Positions 35,301-43,534 of a stretch of DNA of 64,000 nt are shown in pieces. Source of the DNA: Macrostomum hystrix (lineage: Eukaryota; Platyhelminthes; Macrostomidae); NCBI GenBank assembly GCA_950097015.1, contig CATNEN010000034.1, forward strand, positions 6,466,501 to 6,530,500, written 5' to 3'. Below the pieces are notes generated by a model, which did no database searches, was not told the origin of the DNA, and worked only from the letters and a program-made list of their open reading frames with translations. The translations under genes were made by a program, and so were the position numbers. Every line of letters begins with the position of its first letter. The stretch's first letter is position 1.

Positions 35301-35907
35301 CCTGCGACTTCTTTCTCTTCCCTTTGGTGAAGAACCAACTGCGCGGGACTCGGTTTGAGAGCCCTGAAGCAGCAAGAATCGAGTTCGAGCGGGTGGTTTC
35401 AGCAGTGCCTGAAGAACAGTGGGCTGGAGCCTGGACGCAGTGGTTTCACCGAATGAGGAAATGTGCACAAGCTGGTGGCAACTACTTTGAAAAATTGTGA
35501 CAGAAAATTTGATTCAGACACTTTTGGTTTTGGTGCATCTCAAAACTTTCAGTACACCCCTCGTATGGATTATATAGGATTACTATAAGCTATCGCATTG
35601 AATGGGTTATTAAAAAATGCTATAAAATCCTAGCTTCTTGTTTTAAAGAATCAATAGCCTGTATAAATTGCACAAGGAGTTCTCACCAGAAGAAGTTAAT
35701 AGATGCATCTTCATGAAACTGTTTGTTTTTATTCTTCTCCACCTCCCAGTCAGAGTAGTTGCTATAGGTGTTAATATGGCTAATTGCTTTGCTTGGCTTA
35801 GTTGAACCACATCCGTTGCTTTTTCCATTCCCAACATGATGGTCTAAGGTGGTCTCTGAATTGTTGTTATTCATGCTGGGATTGTCTGAAATCGAAGAGT
35901 TTGTCAT
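26308..35907 (-). CDS. PTDSS2: Phosphatidylserine synthase 2-like (6 exons, complete)
   Basis: A multi-pass ER enzyme of the PSS family, which swaps the head group of phosphatidylethanolamine (PSS2) or phosphatidylcholine (PSS1) for serine to make phosphatidylserine. Exons: 35907-35687, 33925-33673, 31425-31126, 30811-30693, 29895-29635, 26554-26308. All joins keep frame, giving 466 aa (human PTDSS2 is 487). Landmarks in order: [56 protein letters not shown] joined to [59 protein letters not shown] and [17 protein letters not shown]...RYFDP, CWWDHW and GMKT are family signatures; overall they resemble PTDSS2 more than PTDSS1. Introns 1-5 contain a mariner, a SINE, several arrays and a LINE. 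Confidence 0.95.
26584..26668. repeat. CAGACA repeat, part 1
   Basis: Irregular CAGACAGACAGACACAG words in PTDSS2 intron 5, interrupted by the LINE that follows; the same repeat resumes at 29458. Confidence 0.85.
27629..28522 (+). pseudogene. LINE ORF1-like protein (DUF4780-like)
   Basis: A 297-codon open frame, probably starting further upstream near 27249 ([15 protein letters not shown]) but interrupted by frame changes. The central region, with [49 protein letters not shown] and [18 protein letters not shown], resembles the DUF4780-type domain seen in LINE ORF1/gag proteins, which bind element RNA. The tail is Lys-rich. It runs into the RNase H region in another frame at about 28410-28520, so the joint is a deletion scar. 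There is no obvious CCHC knuckle. Confidence 0.6.
28403..28916 (+). pseudogene. RNase H domain of a non-LTR retrotransposon
   Basis: The frame reads [20 protein letters not shown] and then carries the RNase H landmarks in order: YTDGS (Asp), FQNEILAI (Glu), [11 protein letters not shown] (Asp), [17 protein letters not shown] (His and final Asp) and LAKQGG. All four catalytic acidic residues are present. It stops at 28914-28916 after VINRRPY. The reverse transcriptase that should precede it is missing; its N-terminal border is fused to ORF1 sequence. Confidence 0.85.
29060..29349 (+). pseudogene. LINE C-terminal zinc-finger segment
   Basis: In a frame different from the RNase H frame, [18 protein letters not shown] leads into [20 protein letters not shown], a CxxC-x8-HxxxxC motif typical of the C-terminal end of LINE ORF2 proteins, and stops just before 29350. 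Confidence 0.7.
29458..29632. repeat. CAGACA repeat, part 2
   Basis: CAGACAGACACCCAGCACA and related words continue the array broken by the LINE and run up to the donor of PTDSS2 exon 5 (29635/29634). Confidence 0.88.
30205..30545. repeat. About 21-bp degenerate minisatellite
   Basis: About 16 imperfect copies of TTTCGGGATTTTAGTCCACT plus G in PTDSS2 intron 4. The 81-aa frame at 30209 (LFRDFS repeats) is repeat translation. Confidence 0.85.
31520..31955. repeat. 60-bp repeat, about 7 copies
   Basis: Units of 58-60 bp contain CAAAGCTTCTAACCAATAGG, AGCTGAGCTACTCTTTTCAT and AAACCAATTAGAGAT, in PTDSS2 intron 2. Two variants (GGAGCTGAG, GGCGCTGAG) alternate, suggesting dimer expansion. Confidence 0.9.
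31956..33365. other. PTDSS2 intron 2, unique AT-rich part
   Basis: No exon or element end recognised; several AAGAAACT/TTCTTAAA words recur loosely around 32840-33090. Confidence 0.3.
33366..33645. repeat. About 30-bp degenerate minisatellite
   Basis: About nine copies of AGTCCATGAGAAATGAAAGT plus CTAGAACTAGA, loosely conserved, running up to PTDSS2 exon 2. Confidence 0.8.
33975..34250 (-). mobile_element. SINE family 2 copy (minus)
   Basis: Minus-strand order: tRNA-like head TTTAGAGCGTCGGACTC and GTTTCGATTCCC, then ACTTAACTCTGCATTGCTTC, GGTGTGGCGTCC, CCAGTCCATGGACTGAA, GCTGCGGTTGTGCTGTCGGC and GGGGCAGTTG. These blocks recur in the same order at 37600-38180. A mariner lies only about five bases away at its 5' side. 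Confidence 0.7.
34256..35563 (+). mobile_element. mariner transposon, apparently intact
   Basis: A 1308-bp element in PTDSS2 intron 1, opposite to the gene, flanked by TA at 34254-34255 and 35564-35565. Terminal inverted repeats of about 28 bp, CGAGGGGYGTACTGAAAG then TTTTGAGAT, differ at one position. The length and a full open transposase frame suggest a young, possibly active copy. Confidence 0.95.
34439..35500 (+). CDS. mariner transposase (353 aa, intact)
   Basis: A cut-and-paste DDE/D transposase in one uninterrupted frame. An N-terminal HTH pair (residues about 1-110, with [15 protein letters not shown] and [15 protein letters not shown]) binds the TIRs. Then come the mariner signature RWVPHNL and the catalytic core: [16 protein letters not shown] (Asp 1), [11 protein letters not shown] (Asp 2) and [14 protein letters not shown] (Asp 3). 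I count exactly 34 residues between the second and third catalytic Asp, the DD34D spacing of mariner. It ends GGNYFEKL. Length matches the family (about 345 aa). The only other mariner in the window is unrelated in TIR and broken. Confidence 0.95.
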   Translation: MELTNRDFRAMIVYDQRKGLTQEQCVESLRAAFGDQAPSRATVFRWYSECKWGRSSLDDEPRSGRPASAVTDENIAAVRRMIDEDRRVTCAEIREALGIGLAAVTTILHDKLGASKRCARWVPHNLTEDQKAERVRWCKFMLEKFDSGTSKRCWEIVTGDETWVYQYDPETKQQSAIWLLPDGATPTKVKRARSVGKQMVATFFSQAGHLATVALQDRRTVNADWYINQCLPLVFDAWRRRRPRTGLRGLLLHHDNASAHTAAATLAFLTENGVQLVTHPAYSLDLAPCDFFLFPLVKNQLRGTRFESPEAARIEFERVVSAVPEEQWAGAWTQWFHRMRKCAQAGGNYFEKL

Positions 35908-36432
35908 CACAAATCACTACTAAAACAATGTCAAGTTATGTAAACATATACACTGAATGAATACCATTAAAAGTTGAAGTAAATTAAAAATTGCTAATAA
36001 ATGTAAATGAACTAGATTATTTAACATGCTTAATTAATGCACTTAGTAATGGATGTACATGTAATCTCCATGTGGAAATGTAGCTGTTTACTAAAGATTG
36101 AACAAAGAACTAACCTGTATAATTCAGCAGGCATTAATTTTATTATGTTTATTGCTATATTGGATAGACCGTACCTTGGCTATCACTCAGCTAGCAATAT
36201 ATTTCTGTTATGTTAACTATAATGTAAAACAGTTCTAATCTAAGCAAAGCCAACTATAGAATATTATGAACACCTCTCCTAGGTAATATCTAACTATATA
36301 AGCATACGTTAGCCAAACTTTTTCTAATACTTGTCTTTGATGTTTAACAGAAATGATTTTTTGACAACTTATCAAAACAATAAACAGTATGATTTGAACT
36401 TTAAAGAATTTGGTGAAATTTTAAGTTTATTA
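35908..36432. other. 5' flank of PTDSS2-like gene
   Basis: AT-rich sequence upstream of the PTDSS2 start. No clear promoter element or upstream exon recognised. Confidence 0.3.
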
Positions 36433-37078
36433 GGGTAATTTATCATCAACCGAACAGTATATCTTCAAAACCAAACAAGAATTTTGACTCCTTCCTTGGT
36501 CTTGTGCAAGACAGAAACAAGCTATTGTATTTCACAGAACAACTATTTTGAATGTCAATGAAATTATTTACAAGCTAAGGCATGACATGCAATGAAGCAT
36601 TAAAAGGAAAGAAAGATATGGAAGTTTCAGTAGAATTTTTTATCACAAAAGCATACTTTTTGACAGCATTTTTTCAGCATGTACTTTAGACTAAGATTGT
36701 ATGTGGTTGCTTTCCAATTAAATTACCATAAATGTAGTTATTTATAGAGCATGAAAAATGCTTTCAAATGACATAATTCATGATAGATTACTCCTTAAAA
36801 TTAGATTAAACCACTCACTCAAATTTTAAAACCAAACATCAAATTCTCTGTTTGGTTTGAAGATACATGAAAATCATCATTTGGTTTTAGATGAAAAACA
36901 TGAATAACATTTTTCTTGCAATTTGACAAAATTGCAAAAGCAGATACTATTTAGAAAGACAAAACAGTTTTCTATAACTTGGCTTTTGATTTATCATGAT
37001 ATCTTAAATAGAAAATCTGTAGCTTAGGTTTGAAGTTAAAAAAATGCATATTCTTGTTCGGTTGATGATACATTACCC
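36433..37078. mobile_element. Non-autonomous TIR element, 646 bp
   Basis: Inverted ends GGGTAATTTATCATCAACCG (36433) and, reversed from 37078, GGGTAATGTATCATCAACCG, both continuing AACA. A second inner palindrome pairs AAACCAAACATCAAATTC with TTTGGTTTGAAGATAC-like words. No coding capacity. The flanking target duplication is unclear, so the superfamily is unknown. Confidence 0.75.
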
Positions 37079-37599
37079 GAATGAAAATATTCTGCTAAAA
37101 TACTTAAACTAGGCCCTAAGAAAAACAATAAGTAAAGCTTTATATATTTTAGTGAGAGTCAGACGTTGTCAGAGTCTAGTGGAACTTCATCTGCTTGGGT
37201 AGATACACACTCTGTCCTATAGCTAAGTCAAGTAAATCTTTGAAATTTTAGACAATCAGATGGTAATCAAAAACATAATACCTCTGAAAAAGAATACTAA
37301 GTGGCTATGAAGTCAAGGAACCTCTGACTAGTGACCAAGGGAAAATTTTATATATTGTCATATTTTGGCCGATTGCAACAAACAAATTAAGCAAGCAAGA
37401 AAAGTTTGTTAATGTTATTTAGTAGTCCTAGGTTTAAGTAAGCATATGTAGATAGCATGGGGAAGTATGCCAGCCAGGTGGTGAGAGTTCACACCCAGCT
37501 TAGCCGCTAGGCTGGCTAGGTACACTGACCTCCCAGCTAAACATAGGCCAGGTCGGTTGGTGCATGTTCACTAGTCTGGCCGCCCCAATATTACAATTA

Positions 37600-38183
37600 T
37601 AGTGGAGAGGCTGTAGCCTTGTTGTTAGAGCTTTTAGACTCAAATAAAAGGTTGGGGGTTCAATTCTTTAGAACAATTGGTGTCATTTAGAAAGACATTT
37701 AACTTAGCATTGCTTCATTGGTACCAACATTTGCTGGGGTAATTGAGGGTAGGTGTCATACATGCGCAACACCCGGCCGACCCGGCCGAACCGGCCGGGT
37801 GAAACAAGGGCCAAGCAAGGTAAGTCGCAAAAACCAATCGACCAAGCGCAAAAAAATCAAAGGGGGGACCAAGGGACAAAAAAGGAAGGCGTGAAGAAAA
37901 GGAAAAAGGGGAGAGAAAAAGAGAGCAAATGAGAGCAAACTAAGTCGTAAATAGAGCAATGAAATGAACTAAGTCGCAAATGAGAGCAAAAACTAAGTCG
38001 CACGGCCGGCTAAGATTTGGGAGGTTGCGCATGTATGGTAGGTGTGGCATCCCCCAAGACTGAACAGCTATAGGCCTATACAGGCGCAGCATTCAGATTT
38101 GCCATGCTATAGCTGTGGCTGTGCTGTCAGCTATATATTTGGCCTAATTGGGGCAGGTGTAATCAATTTATTATTATTCTTAT
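37600..38183 (+). mobile_element. SINE family 2, split by a MITE
   Basis: The tRNA-like head (GGCTGTAGCCTTGTTGTTAG as A-box region, GGGGGTTCAATTC as B box) is followed by ACATTTAACTTAGCATTGCT, then, after the MITE at 37757-38037, GTGTGGCATCCCCCAAGACT, GCTGTGGCTGTGCTGTCAGC, GGGGCAGGTGTAATC and a (TTA)n tail. The parts join to the same order as the minus copy at 33975-34250. Confidence 0.75.
37757..38037. mobile_element. hAT-like MITE, 281 bp
   Basis: Terminal inverted repeats CATACATGCGCAAC with an 8-bp target duplication GTAGGTGT at 37749-37756 and 38038-38045. An 8-bp duplication and ends starting CA suggest the hAT superfamily. The interior has a CCCGGCCG palindromic patch and AACTAAGTCGCA repeats; no coding capacity. 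Confidence 0.88.
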
Positions 38184-40209
38184 TTTAACTCTAAATAGAA
38201 ATGTTTTTGTTATAAACAAAGCATTAAATTACGTAGGTTAGTACTATGAGCAATACTTCTTTTCAGCTATCTCTCTGTGGTAGCATCTATTTATTCTGGC
38301 CTTAAACTTTGCTGAATAGGGCCTAACTAAAGTCTACAATTTAGTGGTAGGCCTAGGCCTAGTCCGTAGTCCTATATTTTGATTTGCAGGTCTCAAAAAT
38401 CGAAAAAGACAAATCAACCAGCTTGTTTTGTGCTGAGCTGAAATTACTGAAGAGCTGTACACAGCAACTTGGTAAACTGCGAATTATCCTTCAGCTGTAA
38501 CCAGAAGGCTAACAACAATGCTAAAGGCAATTCTACTCATTTGCACATTTACAGCTCCAAAGTTTTATTCAGGTTGCTTTGAAATGAGACAATAAAAATA
38601 TTTATAACTGAATGATTGCTTGCAAATATCAGCAAATAAGAACAAAAGTAAAGCTCAACAACAATGCAAAAACAGAAACCTTAAAGAAACACATAAATTA
38701 TACTAGGCCTAGATTTAGTTTAATTTCTTGAATTTACGAACAGCACTTCGCCTGAGAGCTGCTTCTTGCAGGCTCCGCATCTTATCACGACACCAGTGGT
38801 GCAATCGCAAGCGAGCAAACGCAGAGAAAACACTGTTATGCACCTCAGCATAATGCACACTGCTTTATTTTAGTATCTATGGTATGTATATTGGGGAAAC
38901 AAGTGTTACAATTGATTTGAGCAATTTGAGTTGATTTGAGTTTGATTTGAAATGTATTGTATCACAGTGACAGAACCAATAAGAATAACAAAATATGCGT
39001 ACACTACAAACGAGTATAACTTGCGCCGACAGTTTCACCGACAGTTTCCACCGACAGTTTCACCGACAGTTTCCACCGACAGTTTCCACCGAAAGTTTTC
39101 CGAAGGCCCTACTCGTTATTTCATATTGAAATCGGAGGAAAATTTACACGTACTTCTGCCCTCTTCGCCACCAGGTGAACAGCTGCGATTTCAGTTAAGT
39201 TAACGTTAACAGTTTTTAAACATTGTTCGGTGACCAGGGCAGGGTAGGCAACTTCACACCTTTAGAATGATTTATTATCTAGGCCTAGCTAGCTAATAAT
39301 AGTTATATTAGATATACCAAAGACAGAGGACCAAAACTTTTATGTTGAATGCATTGCAAGTTGCAGGACTATAGTTTCTAATTCTGCAGCCACATGAAAA
39401 ATGCTACCTTTGAGACTAGGGCCTAGCTATTGGCCTATTTTATTTAATTATGATATGCAATAGGGACCCAACCCTAGCTTGATTAAGAGTTCAATTTGAG
39501 ACAAATACAATGCAATTGAACTCCGAAAAACTAAATTCCATGGCTTTTTGTGGTTATAATTAATTAAATCTAATCTAATATAATTTCATAACTATAGCTC
39601 ATTTGATTATTTGTTTTATTCTTCTCATTTGTTAGAAAAAGAAATTTTGATGTTAAAATTAGGCCTACTAGGCCTAGTCAACCATTTTGATTTTTATTTC
39701 AAACTTAAAAGTTCATTTTGAATAATCACTTGTATAGGCCTAATATAGGCCTAATGCAAGGTATAAATCGAAATATAATGCCCTGGATGCTAGTTATATT
39801 AGCTAGGGCCTAGCTATCCATCTACACATTAAATAAACAGATTGAATAAATGGAATTATAAATTCTGTTTGAATAAACTGATTTCATGCCTTAAAACACA
39901 TAGCTACTTATAGGCCTAACAAGTTTTTGTGATAATTTAAAACTAACTTTTAGTAATTTTGGGGTCATACAGGGCTCAAATAAATTATATTAAAATATAT
40001 ATTTGCATATTGAATAGTGGCCTATTTGAGCAATTAGGGGGGCCTACAACTAGGAAAATATTTTAACAATCTTTCAGCAAGTTAGTAAATTGATTGTAGG
40101 TGAAGGCAATGTCCTAGTTTTCTACATTCAATTATTTTGAGTTTAAAAACAGAAAATTCAAAGTAAAACAAGTCAGCCCATGGTAGTGAGTAGTCACATT
40201 TCTGTAGGC
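38184..40209. other. AT-rich intergenic region rich in TAGGCCTA palindromes
   Basis: No exon seen. The palindrome AGGCCT, usually as TAGGCCTA, recurs many times between 38.3 and 40.25 kb (for example 38350, 38705, 39281, 39660, 39735, 39911, 40207). A short repeat CCGACAGTTTCCA/CCGACAGTTTCA occurs at about 39027-39095. Confidence 0.5.
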
Positions 40210-40434
40210 CTATAAAATGCCATAATAATGGGCTACCCAGTAGAAAAAGTTGCCGAAGGTCTTCTCTGGATAGATGCGTTGCCAGAGGTACTTGCTAAGG
40301 TGTGACTTGAACAGGCTATTGCTAGTGCCATGCATGCACCTGAACTTTGCCTTGACATGTGCCCAGATTCCCTCAATGGTGTTGGTGTGCAGGGTTGGGT
40401 TGTTTAGGTCAACAAAGTGAAGGTTGTTGTTCAG
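40210..40434 (-). pseudogene. Merlin/IS1016-type transposase fragment
   Basis: An open minus-strand frame of about 74 residues ending in a stop. HFVDLNNPTLHTNTIEGIWA, HVKAKFRCMHGT, HLSKYLWQRIYP and FGNFFYWVAHYY match the C-terminal half of the ISXO2-like DDE domain (Pfam DDE_Tnp_IS1595), where HTNTIEGxWxxxK and YLxxxLWR are the hallmarks. Merlin elements carry this transposase in animals. The N-terminal half and the other catalytic residues are absent (a stop precedes the fragment), and no TIRs were recognised, so this is a relic. Confidence 0.8.
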
Positions 40435-41052
40435 TCATGTCAGATGTGATGAAATTAAAAAATTTCAGGTCAAAAAAATTTAATGCTGGAAACTAGGACA
40501 TTGCCTAAGTAAATAATTCTCTAAAAATTAGTAAGTAGCTCAATCTTGTACTATGTAATTTTTTGTATTGCTTTTAAAAATGTTGGATTTTCTTATTTTT
40601 TCTTACATTTTTAGACAAGGCTAAACAAATAATCATTTGTTAATTACTATACAATGCATTATTTTAAAGAAAGATTATTTTAACCCTATAGTTCATAAAA
40701 ATAATTTTATATAAAGCAAGTTATTTTAGTTTTTTAAAGCTGCACAATCTTGTTTTGTATTGTTACAAATCTTTTCATAGCCTAAAGCAATGCTTAAATA
40801 GCAAGATGTAATGAATCTATTAAAAATACTTAGTTAAATGTTTATTGAAGCAGGCTAGAAAAAGCAGGCATTGATGAGCATACATTTATATATGAATGAT
40901 ATCACTGCTATGCATGGAACTCCTAGAAAAATGTCTACAATTGAATGAAATTAATGATAGTAAAATTACTTAAATATTTAAAATAAGTGCTTAAGTGTAC
41001 ATAAATTGAGTAATGCCCCACTAACACTGCAGCCTTGCTTAACTGACAACTA
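40435..41052. other. AT-rich spacer upstream of UTP23
   Basis: Unique sequence. A possible acceptor AACACTGCAG lies at about 41020-41030, just before the UTP23 start; it could be a cis or trans splice acceptor. No promoter motif is convincing. Confidence 0.3.
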
Positions 41053-42148
41053 ATGCGAGCCAAGAAGGTCAAACGGGTCCGCCGCATTCTGGATGCCTGC
41101 GCCCAGACTGTCGGCTTGGCTGACCCCATCCCTGTGCTGATTGACAGCAGCTTCGCCAAAATGGCTCTTCGACATCGAGTGAACATGAGCGACCAGCTGC
41201 ACCGCCTGCTGGATGGCTGGAACTTGGCCCTGTGCACAACTCGCTGCGTGCTGAAGGAGTGCCAACTACTCGGGCCCATCATGGCTGGCACGTTTAAGGT
41301 ACCTCCTTGTTTACCGATTCACGGATTGCGGATTGGTGGCATTGTTAGACAGTTCTCTGCGAAGGGGATTTAGGGACATTGTTAGACAGTTCTCTGGGAA
41401 AGGGATTAGGGACATTGTGATTGAGGATTGAGGGACATTATGAACCAGTACTCTGGGAAGTGAGAAAGGAGTATAGTAGGGCTTGAGAGGCGCAGATTCT
41501 GTTAACTGGCTCAAACCTGCCCAGGTGTTGTCCTGTTTGGAGCTGCACCCCTGCCATCACAAGCGGCCAACAACCGCTGTGCGCTGCCTCGCCAGAGCCC
41601 TACTGCCCGCTCTGGCTCCGCCGTCGCATGCCGTCGCCTCCTCCGACGGCGCGCCGGTGGCTCCGCCCTCGGACCCGACCTGGCGGCCGCTGCTGGCCTC
41701 CAACTCCAAACCGCTGCGCTCCGTGGCCCACCGCCTCACCGGCCTGCCCTGCCTGCTGCTTGAGCACGGCCAGCCCTTGCTCACCGGCCTGCCCGCTGGC
41801 ACGCGCCGACTCCTGGCCGATCGGCGCCTGCGCGGCCTTCGAGCCGAGGCGCACGACGCGGCCGAAGCCGCCGCAGCGGCGACTTCAGCCGACACTTTAA
41901 AACAGAAACGACGAAAGCGGCAGCGCGGCGCCAATCCGCTGTCCTGCTTGCCGGCCAAGAAGCGACCCGCTGCGGCGAAGCTGGACGGCGGGCACCCGCA
42001 GGTGGTCAACGGTGACTGCATCCGGCGACGCCGACGAGGCTGCCGGGCCGGCTGGAGGCGCAGGCCGTGGCACGTGCGGCAGTTCTGCATCGACGCTCTG
42101 CTGGCGGCCCGAGCGGCCCATGGAAATCTGCCGCCTGGCCTTGCGTGA
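41053..42148 (+). CDS. UTP23: rRNA-processing protein UTP23 (2 exons)
   Basis: A small-subunit processome factor of the nucleolus, needed for 18S rRNA maturation. Exons 41053-41298 and 41525-42148 join in phase 0 (TTTAAG/GTACC, CCCAG/GTG), giving 289 aa. The PIN-type domain begins with PIPVLIDSSFAKMALRHRV and contains LCTTRCVLKE, identical to the family core. A CxxxxxCxH...C zinc motif follows (SCLELHPCHHKR...RCL). The C-terminal basic region contains RKRQRGANPLSCLPAKK, matching the conserved NPLSC block of UTP23. Longer than human (249 aa) because of an Ala/Arg-rich insert. The sequence is otherwise diverged. C1D follows 403 bp downstream on the same strand. Confidence 0.9.
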
Positions 42149-42551
42149 CACTTTCCCTACCAGCCACTACTGACAGTAGGCTCATACGCATACTATTCGC
42201 TTGTCTGTAAATATGCAGAAAAATCTACGTCAGTCCTACAAAACTAGTTCCATTGTCACTTTTGGTGCTGCCAGTCTTATATTTATTTATTTGTTATATT
42301 TGTTATATTTCTTTTTTTATTTGCTTTTGACTTTATAAAAGTATGGAACGAAAGCATGATTAGGACACTTATGAATTGCTTTGGATTATTGTTTGTCAAT
42401 ATACAAATACATTGTGGCGAAGATGCTTCAATATCCGTTAATTTGATTTGAATTCTCAAAAGCAAACTAGACTAACTAAAGCAGCGAAGTCGGCTGCGAA
42501 TGACTCTGTCATCAGCTATTCCCACCCGGACCTTGCAGCTCCATCTCACTC
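42149..42551. promoter_or_regulatory. UTP23-C1D intergenic spacer
   Basis: 403 bp without AATAAA or ATTAAA on the plus strand. It contains T-rich runs, a TATA-like CTTTATAAAAG at about 42331-42341, and TTGCAG about 17 bases before the C1D ATG, which would serve as a splice acceptor. The layout is compatible with either an operon processed by trans-splicing or an independent C1D promoter; the sequence alone does not decide. Confidence 0.35.
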
Positions 42552-43239
42552 ATGGAGATCGACGACGATCTGGGAGTTGTCAGCGGTGACACTGGCGGCT
42601 GTGGCGGCAGCCAGCTGGAGGAGATCCCGGAGGAGATCCGGGCTAACCTGCTGCGCCTGGTTGGCGCCGTTGACGAAGTTGAAGCCGCCTTCGAGGCCGT
42701 CATGCGGCAGCCGTACGAGGAGCGCACGGCGGGTCTGTCGCCACTGGAGAAGGCCAAGCTGGACCTGACCTTCCTGTACGGCATGAACGCGCTGTTCTGG
42801 GTCTACCTGCGCTGCCAGGTAAACTGGGGAAATTATTGTTTAAATCCTAGGGGCTTTCACCCAGCTGTTAGGTGGGTACCACCATCATCCCCAGTCTATG
42901 GACTAAACAGTTGTACACAGTTTTGTTCACAGCCAGTGTGCTGCGCCACTGGCTGTACACCTGACACCGAGAATTGCCTATGCGAACCCGCAGGGCCAGG
43001 ACCCGGCCCAGCACAGCGTCCGCTCCGAGCTGGACCGGGTGGTCGGCCCGATGCGCCGGGTGCAGGCCGAGGCTGACAAGGCCCGCCAGCCGCGCCTCAA
43101 CGTCGATGCGGCGCGCCGCTTTGTCAAAGCCGGCCTGTGGCGCGCCGCTCACGACAAGGCCAGGCAGAGGCGTTTAGAGCGGCAGCGCGAGTCCGACGCC
43201 GCGGTTGACAACCTAGATGAGGGCGGGGGTGAAGATTGA
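42552..43239 (+). CDS. C1D: C1D / Rrp47 exosome cofactor (2 exons)
   Basis: A small nuclear RNA-binding protein that helps the Rrp6 exosome trim rRNA and snoRNA precursors. Exons 42552-42818 and 42994-43239 join in phase 0 (TGCCAG/GTAAAC, CCGCAG/GGC), giving 170 aa; human C1D is 141. Family landmarks in order: LVGAVDEVEAAFEAVM, LSPLEKAKLDLTFLYGMN, ALFWVYLRCQ, then HSVRSELDRVVGPMRRVQ and DAARRFVKAGLWRA, close to the Sas10/C1D domain core (LDPLEQAKVDL, FWVYL, ASRFVKNALW). The acidic tail ends GGGED. AATAAA at 43295-43300 is its poly(A) signal. The intron holds a partial SINE. Confidence 0.95.
42845..42965 (+). mobile_element. SINE family 2 fragment in C1D intron
   Basis: CACCCAGCTGTTAGGTGGGT, CCCAGTCTATGGACTAAACA and GTTGTACACAG match the middle of the SINE copies at 33975-34250 and 13440-13610. 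Head and tail are missing. Confidence 0.5.
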
Positions 43240-43399
43240 CAGCTGCGTAGATTGAATCTTGGCGTTGGTGTCTTCATGGGCACCTTTTTGTACAAATAAA
43301 TACATGCTCACATTGCAGTGAATTTTTTAATAGAATTCGCGGTGGCTTTCAATAAAATGAGGAGACTTCAATAGCAAGTTTTTCACTCTATCGCAGAAA

Positions 43400-43525
43400 A
43401 TAATTGATTACAACTGCTCCTATTGGCCCATGTGCAGCCGACAACACAGCCACAGCTATTGCGCGGTGCAGCTGAACGCTGCGCTCGATTGTTCACTCCA
43501 TGGACTAGAGGGACTATTCGTCCAC
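43400..43525 (-). mobile_element. SINE family 2 fragment (minus)
   Basis: ACAACTGCTCCTATTGGCCC, ATGTGCAGCCGACAACACAG and CACTCCATGGACTAGA match 33970-34075 on the same plus strand. The minisatellite at 43535 starts right after it. Confidence 0.6.
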
Positions 43526-43534
43526 ACTCTAGGC

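Noticed and set aside
34760-35338. 192-aa minus frame inside the mariner
   Set aside because: Antisense shadow of the transposase gene.
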